Shown: positions 32,202-43,563, counted from the stretch's first letter. The stretch: 64,000 bases of DNA from Trichostrongylus colubriformis (GCA_963978905.1 OZ022259.1:33848343-33912342); one strand, 5' to 3'. Made by a program: numbers and translations. Notes: generated by a model from the sequence alone, not told the origin.

Positions 32202-32459
32202 CCAGTTGGCTGACGCGCCACTGCGCGCGATTCATGTCGATGACGTGCAAAATGGGGATGCTAAGCGACTGAAGTATATTAATACCGAAATGCTTTTTTT
32301 ATCATGCCATCTTCACTGCTTTTATCCAAAAAATAGCTCAGCTGAAGGCAGAGGGAAGGAAATTTTCACTCAACTCCATACTCAACTGTGGTCGTGCCTA
32401 TTAAAGCCATTTTGCACAACATCGCGAATCGCGCGCAGTAGTGTGCGCCAGCCAACTGG
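32202..32459 (+). mobile_element. TA-flanked MITE, copy C
   Basis: CCAGTTGGCTGACGCGCCAC at the left and, in reverse, CCAGTTGGCTGGCGCACACT at the right, flanked by TA on both sides (32200-32201, 32460-32461). 258 bp, no coding capacity. TA duplication and short TIRs indicate a Tc1/mariner-mobilised element. Inserted in the Helitron region. Copies: 26961-27207 and a fragment near 16983. Confidence 0.8.
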
Positions 32460-32639
32460 TATTATGATACCGTGTAACGCATGAAAGAACATTTAAGAAC
32501 ATAAAACTGTTCCAATAGAGTAGTCATATTCAAGATTGACGGGCCGAATAAGTCCCATGGTGGAATTTCGGGCAAAAAGCTATTTCTTGCTCATGCTGAT
32601 TTTTACTTGGGTATTTCAAGATTTCTTTGTAGTCAAAGT

Positions 32640-33292
32640 TTAATAATCAGAGTTAGACTAATGTAATCCAAATTCACAAATTTCATCAATTGCAATTCAA
32701 ATGGTAGCTCATTCAGCATCGGATCTCTTAGCAAAATATCTGCTGTCTCTATTGTCCATTCTGGCAACATAGAAAGTTCGTCCCAAAAAACTACAGAGTT
32801 GTCTTGAAGGGCTTTAGTTTCGGCAGATTCTCGACGCATGTGCTTGTCCTGTTGTTGTCTTTGATATTCAGCTTGGAAAGGCTACTTGCTTCCGTGAGGC
32901 AAGGTTGGCAGCAATATCTGTCCAGGCTACGCGGATAACCATTTTCCCTCTTCCTTGTAAAATGTGGTAGAATGTTGTGTACAAGAACGTTTTTTCACTT
33001 TCTTCTGGACCATCAATAAAGAGGTGCCTTCCTGTGAACCCCGCATCTACGGTCTGTAGTAGTCCGCAGCTATTTTTTGATTATCATTCAGTTTATTATA
33101 TTCTGCTCCCAGCGTGGATGCTGTGCTCCCGATAGCATCTTCCTTGATGTGATCCAGTCTACGGTCAGCAGGAGGAGGAATGAACTGTCTCAGATTTGCC
33201 GCACTCATTTGCATTCTACCCAGGATGTCGTAGTATGCCCGAATTACGGCTTCTTCAATACTTGTTCCGCGGTGAACATAACCTACTGCCAT
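32640..33292 (-). pseudogene. Helitron helicase, Walker A/B part
   Basis: The minus strand reads MAVGYVHRGTSIEEAVIRAY, LRQFIPPPADRRLDHIKEDA and YNKLNDNQKIAADYY. It continues as VDAGFTGRHLFIDGPEESEK with TFLYTTFYHILQG (degenerate Walker A, normally GPAGTGKT), then ALQDNSVVFWDELSMLPEW with TIETADILLRD (Walker B). This is the N-terminal half of a PIF1-type Helitron helicase. Frames change at least once and the Walker A Gly/Lys pattern is altered, so it is inactive. Confidence 0.8.
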
Positions 33293-33395
33293 CGATGATT
33301 TAGGGAACTCCCTCAGTTGTCTCGGTTCGTAACATTACCGAAGCAAATAATGCTGTCGAATAGTGAGCGAAGTCGTTGTTGCTTCTGGAACTGGT

Positions 33396-33613
33396 AGTGC
33401 TGATGAAAACAATTAAGTAGTTAAAAGTTAGCAAAGACGTCAGAATAAAAAAAGGGAATACCAGTAGAAAAACAAAAAACGAATGACAGAAAACGAAAAC
33501 AAAAAAAAACAAAAAACCAGTGAAAGATCACTAAGAATTCAGTAGCATAAATTGAAATAGCGTACCTGTGTTTTGATCTATATAGTCCACAAAATGAACT
33601 GATATACAAATAT
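33396..33613. repeat. 210-bp direct repeat, copy 2
   Basis: Same unit as 31993-32201, same orientation. The pair brackets the Walker-motif helicase fragment and the MITE. Confidence 0.85.
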
Positions 33614-34337
33614 CCTTCACAATGATCAGATAATGAGCCATGTATATCTGCAACCCATATATTTTTACCGAAAAGGACCAGGTGACATCAAAAAGCCGAC
33701 GTAAGGAGCAGCTAATACGAAGCTAATACGAATAGTACAACAACTGGCGAATAAGAACGGACAGGAGAAAGGAAGAATAAGCGAACAAAAGAATAGATAG
33801 TACAAAAGGAGTGATGTGTGAGGCAGGAGGGGTCCGAGGCCTGGCAGGGCGTGAACTACGGACTTGGATGAGTGGCGAGAGTGAGACTACGTGGCGAGAG
33901 TGAGCGTGTGTGGCGGGTGAGAGAGATCGATAAACGTTCATCCTTGTCCGTAGGCCTCGCCCTGCAGGGGTTGAGAAATGGACTGTATAGCGCCAAGAAG
34001 AGAAATCAAATAATATTAGGTTGATACTCACCTCAAGTATCACACCCCAACTTATAGATTGGGGAGCGTTATGTTTCAACATTCGGTCAAGTTCGTGATG
34101 GGTGTATTGAAACCCTGAACATCCTTGAGTAATGGAGACCAGTAAGTGTCAAAGTGATAATTGTTGTCCCTAGAGGTTATAGGTAGACCTGTGCTATGAA
34201 ACTAGTAGACGATGGAAAGAGGTGGGAGAAAAAGAAACGTGGAAGATACGCTGACATCATAGAGTTGCGTTTACTAATTTTTTGATCTCCTTAATGTCAT
34301 CCATTAAATCATATTTATAACTAATGAACTTGTAATT
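33614..34337. other. No gene recognised
   Basis: Holds short GTGGCGAGAGTGAG-like direct repeats near 33860-33920. No coding sequence supported. Confidence 0.35.
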
Positions 34338-35410
34338 TTAGATACATTTAACCACAATGGCTGCTATAAATTTAACTTGATTTTCAATATACACAAGAGA
34401 TCTTTTCATTTCATTACCTTTACTCACAAAAACTTGCATTTCCGTACAAGTATTGGCAGTTCTAGGAGTTTCGGTGTAAATACCCAATGCCTTGGTATTT
34501 CTAGAAATATGGGCATCATGGTGCGGAAATCTAATAATCTCGAAATCAAAATCACCAGTCTTATTATATAACCTGGTTTTACCCTTATTACCCTCAGCTG
34601 CGATGGCCATGACTGAGTAATTGCTACATGTCTCTGAATAGTGTGTCTTTTTATTTTCTATGGTACCTTCATATACTTCTTCGATATATTTATCTATATC
34701 AGATTCGTTTTGACTGTGTACAATCAGTAAATCATCCACATATCTAAACAGTTTGTTAAAGTTTGTATAAACAGTTTGTTCCTATCATATTTTTTATTCT
34801 GTGCATAATTATATTCTAGTACAGAAAAGGTGAGGTCGGTCACGAGAAGACCGAAGATGCCACCTTGAGAAATTCCTTTGATTTGTTTAAAAACATCTCT
34901 TCCACAAAAAACAAAAGCTTTTTATTTTCCAAGAAATATTCTATCAAGTAAATGAGGTCGGTGTCATTGTAGTACCTACAATTGTTTTTGATGTTTTGGC
35001 CACTATATCCATTGGTTGGTATGAGTGTTTTACCTGAATTATCAGAACATAATTTCAATAATTTTCTGTATATTGTTGATAATTCAATCATGTTCTAGAT
35101 TGGTAAACATGTCTGTGAAATCTGCCGTATATAATTTAATGTTGTTCTGTCTAACGTTACAGAATTGACGACTGATATTAATATTAATTAGAGCACAATA
35201 CGTTTTAATGGTTCTATTTCTCTCTCGTATTATTCGTAGATAATTCACAAAATGTCGCTTGGTATGCGTAAAAACTATTGCAGCTCCTTAGCTAGTGGTT
35301 TAATACTACTACTATAGGTTTGATAAATCTGAACTGAACAGGGTGTTTATATAACTTGGGCAGTGCATATATCGAAGGAAGTCTGCTTCCGTATCGTTGT
35401 GTCATTTATT
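34338..35410 (-). pseudogene. Reverse transcriptase relic of an unassigned retroelement
   Basis: On the minus strand, in several frames, the motifs come in correct order: YALPKLYKHPVQFRFI (35330-35385), IKLYTADFTDMFTNLEHD (motif A, about 35088-35145), QIKGISQGGIFGLLVTDLTF (motif B, about 34815-34890) and LFRYVDDLLIV (motif C, about 34716-34745). Then follow FDFEIIRFPHHDAHISR and TEMQVFVSKGNEMKRSL downstream. The LPKLHK and RFIV start, the TDMFTNL form of motif A and the FP-H...I block after YVDD are those of a widespread eukaryotic RT lineage distinct from the Penelope copy at 10.8 kb; I cannot name it safely. At least three frameshifts and several stops. Confidence 0.7.
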
Positions 35411-36890
35411 ACGGACGCCGAACCGAAGAGGGCCTGCGATGAGGAGCAGTGCATCACACAGAGAGACGCGCTGTTGTGCTTTAGGTCTGTGTGTTTTCTT
35501 TCACATGCTCAAATATGTTTATGATCTGTGGTATCCTCATTACGCACTACAATTCAATTCTTTTGTACTTATGCCGGATATTCCTAACTAATTATGAGTA
35601 TTTTTGATATTTCTAACTGTATGATGTGGTGGACACAGCACTTACTCTAATTTTTTGCTACCATTCGTTTTGTATTGCATTTGCTGTCTGTATCAAAACG
35701 ACGTAGTTGAGTTCTTGTTTGTGACAGAAGTTTTGCCTTAGCATACAGAGTTTATCGTGACATTAGGTGTGTTTGGTGAAGTACTGTGCATCTAGAAACC
35801 TTGTGAACAAGTGGAGGCATTGTGTATGCTTGGGCGAAGACCGTACTTCACTAGTCCGAGGAATGGCTTGACCCCCTCTTCATCACATTTGCCCGATCCC
35901 CCGGACAGTTTCACCATATTTCTCCATTACTCAATCACATGCACGAAAGCCTCCTGTCACCTACAGTGATTTTTTGGACAATGGTCATGTATCGATTAAT
36001 TCTTTCAATTCAACACTTACTATTCATAGGGGCAAAATTGGTCCTAGTGTCTAGGCAGTACAGTCTCAGTCTATGTATAATACTACCATATGTTCCTATG
36101 CTAATACTCGCTAGCAGATGATGAACAGGATTTTGGAGCACAGGCGTGGTGGCATTAACATAATAAGTAATTTTGTGCTTGTTCAGATCCAGTGTTGGAT
36201 TTCCTTAAGATAGTAGTCAACACACCCACTTCCACATCCTAAACTCGTGCAGAATAGAAGGTTGCTGCGAAAAGAGACGCTTATCTAAGGATTTATGCTA
36301 TGCCGATCTGTGCTTTGCCATGTGATGTAGCTCCTTCTATATATTAACCTGTATTCATCGCATGTATCTTAATATCAAAGCGGAACATATGCAAACTGAC
36401 CTTATAGCGCTAGCGAGTATCGGATTTTTCATAATATTATGGCAGATAGTGCGGTATACAGCTGTCAGGAGCATGATATAATGTTTTCAAAGAGCGCATA
36501 AATGCGTTATCTGGGTTTGACAAGGACCTATGCACATACAGCAGCCTAAAAAAGTTTTTTTGCTATAACTTTTTTTATGCTAGACAAAATTGGACAAAAT
36601 TTTAGTGTGTGGTGTCCAGACGTATTCTTAAAATTTACCACCTCTTGAGTGCCATGTGATTCTTTTCATGCTTTTTATTCATTGCAAAATCATAGGAAAG
36701 CATGAAAAAAGCTCGGCTAGGGTAGACGGGTTTTGTCTGAAATTGAAAACATCACTCTTTAGCTGGAAAATTACGACATTTGTTCATGGTAGCTCAGCTG
36801 CACTGCATCGAGTCGATGAGCTTTTGAAGACATGTATGAGGGATGATAGCGTCCGAGTTTCATGTAGTTTGGCTATTTTTTTCTCTGTAC
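35411..36890. other. No gene recognised
   Basis: A/T-rich sequence upstream of the gypsy 3' LTR. Nothing supported. Confidence 0.4.
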
Positions 36891-37106
36891 TGTTACATCC
36901 ACGGCGAGTGAAAAGGTTTATTTCATTAGAAAAGAGAATAAACTGAACATAATAATCAGCAGGACATTACGTACTTCCTTAAAGTCGAAGTATCATTAGG
37001 CTCCAAAACCCGGAATCAGTGTGTCACCAGCCACAATGTATCGTCAAGCGAGGCCAAAAGTCGGGGCGCCTCGGCGCCTGAAATGCAACACCTACGGTAT
37101 CCAACA
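36891..37106 (-). repeat. 3' LTR of the gypsy element
   Basis: About 216 bp, TGTTGGATACCG to GTAACA on the minus strand. Shares CGACTTTTGGCC, CAAGCG, ATGTCCTG and TGTTATGTTCAG-type blocks with the 5' LTR. Confidence 0.8.
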
Positions 37107-37427
37107 CCTCCATCTAATAAGGTGGACACTAGGTGTACGTCTTCTTTTTGGAGTCTACGTTCAATTGCTCCGGTGCGTGTTTTTGATCTTCGCTCTTCAG
37201 AGACTTCCTCGGTCGTGGACTGCGTTGTTATCGAAAGTGTTCTGTAGGTTGGCCGATGCGGTGTCCTGTGTCGTCCTTGATTGTAGGGGTGCCTGCTGTT
37301 GCCTGGAACATGGTAGCAGTGCTAAATTTGCTAATTCTGTGGTTATTCTGTCAAAGATGGGGCTTTATTGATACATAATCGCAAATGATTGGCATGTCAC
37401 CCTTATATTTGTCCATCGACCATTTCA

Positions 37428-38297
37428 TCATAGAGCCTCTTTCCATGTCGATATATCCGACCAGGGACCTGCCGTGGCGTTACTGAAAGCAGTCCATTGT
37501 CCACACCAAGTCGCCCACGGTGAACTGTTTATGTCGAGCTCCGTGATGACGATTATACTGATCCTCCATTTCTCGGTTGCGGTTTTTGCTTTTTTAGGTG
37601 GCAGATGGCTTGTGGAGGCTAAGTGTGGTTCCAATTTGTGTCTCCAGAGTGTTTCAGCCGGCGACTGTCCTTCCGGCGCGGAAGGCCAAGGACTCCGACG
37701 GTATATAGGAGGAATGTCTGTAGCGCTTTCGTCGAAGATCTGAGCTTCCTCATGTTTTTGAAGCTGCTCTTGAAGGTGTCAACTAAGCGTTCTGTCTGTC
37801 CGTTGAACTGAGGGTGAAATGGTGGCGACGTGATGTGCCTACTACCATTTCTGTGGCAGTGGTCGTTCAATTCCTGAGCTCAGAATAGCGGCCCGTTACC
37901 AGCGTCTGCGGACTGCCAAATTGGGCAGAGAGGCGGCGTAACTCTCCTACTGTGCTGGTTGCCGTCATGGACGACATCTCGACAATCTCGTGCCATTTTA
38001 AGTAGGCGTCGACGATGACGAGGTACATATACACGTCCATCAGACCAGCGAAGTCAGCATGTACGCGGTGCTACGGCCTATCCTCTATCGGCCATAAGCG
38101 AAGTCATGCTTTCACTGGATTATTTGCAGTTTCCTGGCAGAAGCACTTCTTGACGAATTTTTCGATGTCGCTGTTGATTTTCTGTAGGCATAGTTTCTGG
38201 CGGACATCTTCATCCGCGTCATCTCTAGGTGTCCGTCATGAAGTTTAGTGAGTACAGCATTGTAAAGGCCATCTGGAATCACAGTGCGATCACCCAT
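37428..38297 (-). pseudogene. gypsy integrase fragments
   Basis: Minus strand: LTKLHDGHLEMTRMKMSARN (38112-38297), the H2C2 zinc-binding N-terminus, here degraded. Then a decayed catalytic core (TVGELRRLSAQFGSPQTL on the complement of about 37890-37950). Then NGSRHITSPPFHPQFNGQTE with RLVDTFKSSFKNM (37619-37870), the classic end of the core domain. Finally LEPHLASTSHLPP (37428-37634), the post-core region. Frames change between pieces. Confidence 0.8.
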
Positions 38298-38299
38298 AA

Positions 38300-38959
38300 T
38301 TAGATATCTATCCTGCGCTGAGAGTGATTTTTCAAGCTTTTGTAACGGCTTACAGCATCTGATTCATTCGGCCATTCTCCACTTTGCACATATTCTTTAG
38401 AACTGGATCCTAAAAAGTTTTTTCGTCTATCCTCTGGGCATCGACTGGTAGCTTCGACGTGGTATTGATGAAAACGGCGGTCGACTCCTTTTCGATAGCT
38501 ATAATGACCATGTCCTTTTTGGAGTTGATTGTTCCGCATCGGGGCGAGAAAGGGCGTCCGCTTGTTCAAAGCTCGTGTAGCGCTGGTACTTGCTGCTGAA
38601 GTCGTCGTCCTTCACCATCAGAGCCCATCGTTGAAGGCGATTAGCAGTTTGAACTGGCACTTCTTTCTTGTTTCCAAATATGGGGAGGAATGGCTTGTGG
38701 TCTGTTAACAACTTGAAGTGGCACCTAAAAATGTAAAGGTGCGACTAGCATGGTGACTCGCTTTCTCCGTTCCATCCGGAAGACTGAGACTGATCACTGC
38801 TTCTATCCCGTGAACTGAGACATTAGCCGACGATCTCCTTTGCGGGATCCTGATGGGTGAGCAGGAACCGCGGCAAGCACACCCTTGGCGCTTCTTTGGA
38901 GGATTTGATGCTGGCACTCGGCTGTGAGATCCTTGATCGAGATTAATCGTATTGATCAA
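38300..38959 (-). pseudogene. gypsy RNase H region
   Basis: Minus strand: VSVHGIEAVISLSLPDGTEK with ASHHASRTFT (38705-38959), the start of RNase H after the RT. Then LTDHKPFLPIFGNKKEVP and TANRLQRWALMVKDDDF with FEQADALSRPD (38499-38711), the conserved TDHKPL and ADALSR blocks of Ty3 RNase H. Frameshifted. Confidence 0.8.
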
Positions 38960-39931
38960 ATTTCCTTATAAGGCGCGTTCTGTAGTCGGCAAACTGGTTA
39001 CCCTGGAATTCGAGGACGCAATCGAGGCATTGAGTACGCACGAGTGTCTGGTAGCTGTTTAGGTCCTGGTGGTCGTAAGGGATTTTCTGGCATTTGAATC
39101 GGCGGCGAAATAGTGTTTTGGCTGAGCCAAACAAACGATCCATCGTGTCCAGAGCCTCCTTCCGTTAAAGGAATCGTCCACGGAAAATGCGTTTTTGTGT
39201 TACCCATACGTTTATGTTGTATTTGCCTAATGTGGGCCTCATGCAAAACTTCACGCGAAAAAATGCGAATCTGGCTGAGATACAGCACCACAAAGTGCGG
39301 TCCCAGTGGGCGGGGCCTAAGAGTAAAAGCCTCGTCCCTTGGTCCGCCGCCGTTGGGAACGGAGAGTGGGACTGTTTACGAAACTTTCTGCTCCTACAAT
39401 GCGTCTCCGACCACGGCGGACGACGGAACGAAGCTTTTCTCTCAGGCCCCGCCCACTGGGACCGCACTTTGTGGTGCTGTATCTCAGCCAGATTCGCATT
39501 TTTTCGCGTGAAATTTTGCATGAGGCCCACATTAGGCAAATACAACATAAATGTATGGGTAACACAAAAACTCATTTTCCGTGGACGATTCCTTTAAGTC
39601 AGAAGGCGTCCTGGGTGCAACGGATCCACAAAGTAGTTGGGATGACAATCTCCTTTTAGACGGCTGGCCAGTAACCGGGTCTTCTCCTTGTCGCTGAACT
39701 CGGTGCATTCATTATCGCAAACGTCTTTAAACCGCTTGTACCAACTGTCGAACGTCCTTCTATTTCTTCTATTTCTGTCTGAAGCTGGGTTTCTCGATGC
39801 GCCGGCACAGCGAGTCGAATACGGTGTGTTCCGTCATAGCTGGGTTCAATCCAAAAAAACGCGCCTGAAAAAAAAAACGCGCAAGAATCTCCGCGAGTCG
39901 GTCCATGAGTCCTTGGACCCTGATCGCCAGT
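38943..39931 (-). pseudogene. gypsy gag fragments, split by a fold-back element
   Basis: Upstream part (39931-39600) ends in a stretch equivalent to KEKTRLLASRLK. Downstream part (39143-38943) reads LDRLFGSAKTLFRRRFKCQK and YDHQDLNSYQTLVRTQC. A 425-bp fold-back insertion sits between. The gag runs almost directly into RNase H at 38950, so protease and RT were deleted. Confidence 0.7.
39169..39593. mobile_element. TTAA-flanked fold-back element
   Basis: Arms of about 145 bp: 39169-39313 and 39448-39593, starting AGGAATCGTCCACGGAAAAT on the left and its complement on the right. TTAA stands on both sides (39165-39168, 39594-39597). The centre (39314-39447) is GC-rich. TTAA duplication is characteristic of piggyBac-type transposition; no transposase here. 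The arms are about 95% identical, so it is younger than the gypsy host. Confidence 0.85.
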
Positions 39932-40157
39932 TGTTACGTCCACGGGAAGTTAGAAGATTTATCTCAGAACAGAAAAGAATATACTGAACATAACAATTAA
40001 CAGGACATTATATACCCCTCACAGAGTCAAAGTATCATCAGGCGCCAAATCCCGGGATCTTGGTGTTGTCCCTCCAGGGTCAATGTATCATCAAGCGCGA
40101 GACCAAAGGTCGGGGCGCCTTGTCGCCTTGAATAGTCAATACCTACAGTACCCAACA
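39932..40157 (-). repeat. 5' LTR of the gypsy element
   Basis: 226 bp, TGTTGGGTACTGTAGG to GGACGTAACA on the minus strand. Counterpart of 36891-37106. Confidence 0.8.
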
Positions 40158-40179
40158 TGTGCTACTCAGTTTTTTTGAA

Positions 40180-40574
40180 AACGTCTCTTTAGCTCTTTTC
40201 TCATGTGTTTGATTGATTCCAAGTCTTAACCGCTTAAAAATGGTGATTTCTGGAAGGTTTCCTTCGCTATTTTGACATGTGTTTTGGATCATAATCATGC
40301 TGTAAAATTCATCAAGCAGCATGCTTTGCTTCCTCCATAGTAGCACGACGTTCACCATCATCTTTGTGTGGCTTTTCCCTGTCATGATTCTGTCCATCTT
40401 TAGAATTGGACCCATGATACGCAGTGAGAAAGCTCCGTATATCGTCAAAGATCCATGTTCGATGGGAGTGGATTTTGTGTACTTCGGACTGCATTCTGGT
40501 TCTGCGACAACCTCTGAGTGCGGACTGTCATATTTATTAGTTGGAAAAGCTTGAACGTTTATCGCTCCTATCAA
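40180..40574 (-). pseudogene. Tc1-like transposase fragment
   Basis: Minus strand: ECSPKYTKSTPIEHGSLTIY with GAFSLRIMGPILKMDRIMTG (40574-40360) matches the Tc1 block (KY...TVKHGG.S.MVWG.FS..G.GPI.KI.GIM). One frame over, near 40250-40290, is QHDYDPKHMSK, the Tc1 QQDNDPKHTSK signature with the second catalytic Asp. Stops lie on both sides. Remainder of the element is not found. Confidence 0.75.
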
Positions 40575-41775
40575 TCGAATCCCCTTTCAAGATAACTGGT
40601 AGAGGAGGGCTCCCCGACAGGAGGGGGTATTTATTCTTCGGACAAGAGGGGGACTATAGAACCTGCAGAGGTTAGCGATAAGCACTAGAATCTAAACTTC
40701 CGATGAGCAGATGACAAGCAAAGGGTAGCTTACAGCGAACCAGTGTGAAGGAACGTGAAATAAATTTTTTTTTTGCTTCAGGTAAGAATACATAGCAATC
40801 AATCACATTGGGGCTATACAATCCGGCAACAGTTAGTGGTATTGTGTGGTCAAAAAAGGGGCTAGTATTTGGATCCCATAGATGAGGGTGGTCGTACTGA
40901 AGCGTCCATTTTTCTCGACACCTGGGAGTGCCCCGTCCTTTGTTTCTCCAGAAAGGGTGTTTCTTGCGGTGATTGATCGGCGACGGATCATGAGCCCGTG
41001 CGAAGACAACCAGTATTCTTTCAACTGACTCCGGCCAAAACATTCCAGTCCAACCCTCGTGGTGGAAATGGAATCAAGTTAAATACACATTCAGGACTTC
41101 AGTAGGGATTGCCTCATACAGCTGGCAACAATTCGAGCGGATGGCGGCAGATCCGATATTGACCTTATTGGTCGCAGTCATTGATTCAGTGATCGAAACC
41201 ATCAACGTCCCCTTCATGGTTCGAAGGCCAAAAACCCCAAAATAAGTGAGTCATAGATTTTGCGAGCTATTTCAAGCGCAGCAATAATGGGTGCGACTTC
41301 ATAGAGATGAATATCCGAGTCATAAATGTTCACGTGCGACATCATTGATTACCGCAGAATCCACAGCCAACTGTTATCCTTCAACTGTCAAGCGGAAGTG
41401 GTCGCAAATTGGCAAAAACCCTTCCTTTGATAAGTTAGACTAGGAATCCATCATGGCTCGTCAGTTTTCATGCTCTTCAATCTTCTGGTCTCGCTTGGAG
41501 ATGCGAGCAATCTCTGGTCAATAGCACGGATAACAGCAAAAAGGAAAATTCGGCGCTGCCAATTAATGGCCGAAGTGTTTGCGATCCTCCGGCTTTTGGT
41601 GCCTGAATGTACTCTTGAACGGGTGAGAACTCCATCATGGCGGGAGCCGGCAGAAACGTACCGTTACTCAGGTTGTGAGCCAACGTGTACATTTTTGATC
41701 ATCGTATAAGGAGGCTTCTGATGCATACTGATAGAGTAATGAAGGAAGGAGAAACTGGAAAACTCTCCTTTTCAA
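40575..41775. other. No gene recognised
   Basis: Two minus open frames (123 and 63 codons, 40672-41043) overlap each other and lack known motifs. AGGAGGGG-type purine runs at 40605-40650. Confidence 0.35.
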
Positions 41776-42005
41776 CTACAAGGATGCTGAGTTATGGGCA
41801 AAAGCTTCGGTGCCGGACGGGACTCGAACCCGCACTTCATCCTTTCCGGGGATATGTGCTAATCCATTACACTACCGACACCACCTTCACCCTAACTCAG
41901 CTTTTGAATGGTATATTTGCGCATCTAACTTTATGCCCATAACTCAGCATCCTTGTAGTAACTTTCGCATCGCGAGCTGCGGCGATATACAGCAGTTATC
42001 AAAAA
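41776..42005. mobile_element. tRNA-derived palindromic repeat, copy 2
   Basis: The arm CTACAAGGATGCTGAGTTAT (41776) recurs in reverse at 41940-41960, enclosing a complete tRNA-like sequence on the minus strand. The right flank TAACTTTCGCATCGCGAGCT, GCGGCGATA and CAGCAGTTATCAAAAAT is shared with copy 1 at 27960-28010. Probably a SINE-like family that formed a palindrome. Confidence 0.75.
41809..41882 (-). tRNA. tRNA-like sequence, probably SINE head and not a working tRNA
   Basis: 74 nt on the minus strand. Acceptor stem GGTGTCG pairs with CGGCACC over seven positions. D-arm region GTGTAATGGATTAGCAC, T-arm GCGGG-TTCGAGT-CCCGT. The anticodon stem TATCC/GGATG closes the loop CCGGAAA, which would give anticodon GGA (Ser) with C instead of the universal U at position 33 and no long variable arm. 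The D-loop looks like tRNA-Gln or tRNA-Glu. A related half sequence at 27690-27930 lies in the same repeat, which argues for a mobile copy. Confidence 0.5.
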
Positions 42006-43563
42006 TTAAAAATATCAAAAATCTCCTTTTCAAATTGTGAGTCTTCCGAGCGATGATTTCTGACAAAATTCTGGTCGGAAACAGCGTTCAAACTCTTTAT
42101 CGCTTTGCCTGGTCGCCTTTCGTTATGCTTGTTGTCGGCGGCTAGCCATAGAGTGCGGGGCCACCTTGACAACGCTGGTTTAGCTAGAATTGCCGTATGC
42201 TCTATGATGTACAGGCTGTAAAAGCACATAAGCGATTCCGGGAGAAGCGCTACTTCTCGGTTTGTAGTACGGCCGCGTTTATAATCTGTGGTGCTAGCGG
42301 CAGAGCTTGACTGCGTGTTTCTGCATCTCCGCCCATGCCACATTGCCTCGTTGCCTGCGTCGTCTCTGCCCGCTGCCTGTGAAGGCAGCCATTTTCTGCC
42401 CGCGCCCCCCAACCCATGGACAACTTCCTGGGACTTTGTAATGAGACTTAGGTCCTTGGGCGTCTCCCAACTCACCAACGCGGTAAAACGCGAGCATGGC
42501 AACTGCCGTCGTAACTCAGTGTAGACACTCTTCTTTTAGAGAGGGTGGTGGTCGATTCGGTTTCCACTGATGCGATGCTCCGTATAGTTTTTGTATTTAG
42601 TGGTCCCGGTATTAGGGCGTAGTCAGGTGTTCCTGTGTCTCTAAAGAGCAGGAACCACATATTCCTCAGATTTAATATGGTTTTCGTTTTCGGGGATCGA
42701 TCTACCCTAGAAGGCGAATTTTCTTCCAATTCGAAATTTTGGCCTTGTATTCGGAATAAAGGCACGACCGTGAAATACATAAATGGCAACGCATTGACCA
42801 GGGAAAACTTGTGGCCCTTCCCTAAAAAGGAGAAATAGGTGAGAAATAAGGTCCCTTTTGGTCCATTACGTGCATATGTTACGATAGCTGCCCTTCATAG
42901 GTATGCCTAGGTGGTTTTTCCAACATTCATTAGGATATTTGTGTTATTGAAAGTGAGAAAGGACTGGCGCATGACCATCCCACTTTTCTGAGAGGACGTG
43001 AAAGAGGATGTATGGAATAGGCTGGAAATTTGCCTTCTAAAGTATTTCAGTTCCTTGAACGTAGACCCGTTCAGTCTGTGTAAAAATGAAAGGTCTGATT
43101 GCTGGCAGTGATTCTGCTCTTATTCAACGAAAAGTCAAAAATCGGAATAGAAGCACTTATTTAACGTAACACGCAAAATGCAAGTTTCTTAGCAGGCGGA
43201 AAGCGTGATACCCCTCCTCTCATACGGCATGCAGTTAATATTGAGATTCGAAGGTCGCTGTAATGTCCAGGATACGCTGTGTTTCGATGTTTTGATGAAT
43301 CAATGCAAGCAAAAATTCAACTCTCCTAGCAAGCTTCGGAACAACACCTTGCAGTTTTGATTTTTATAATCATCACAACATTCGAACTCAATCATGTGCC
43401 TAGGTCCCCATTCAAATTCCATGCAAAGCCGAAGCATTCGCACTCTCTGGTTAGTCCACTTCATAGGCGATGATGAACTTTGAGATGAGATGCTCTTCAA
43501 ATATGATGTTTCTTCAGTGTTGAAATTCAATACAAGCTTTATTCCTGCAAGTGGTGATGGAAT

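Larger units (their letters stand above)
36891..40157 (-). mobile_element. Ty3/gypsy retrotransposon, internally deleted
   Basis: Transcribed from right to left. 5' LTR 40157-39932, primer-binding-like ACTGGCGATCAGGGTCC right after it, gag pieces, RNase H, integrase, a purine tract (AGATGGAGG, 37115-37107) and 3' LTR 37106-36891. Flanks are TGTAC (36886-36890) and TGTGC (40158-40162), a possible 5-bp target duplication with one change. The LTRs differ at many sites, so the element is old. Protease and most of the RT are missing. Confidence 0.82.

Noticed and set aside
31993..33613. 210-bp direct repeats as LTRs of a retrotransposon
   Set aside because: Between them are a Helitron helicase fragment and a MITE but no gag or pol, and the ends lack clear TG...CA borders with a target duplication.
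41809..41882. Functional tRNA-Ser(GGA)
   Set aside because: Position 33 is not U, there is no long variable arm, and the sequence lies inside a dispersed palindromic repeat.
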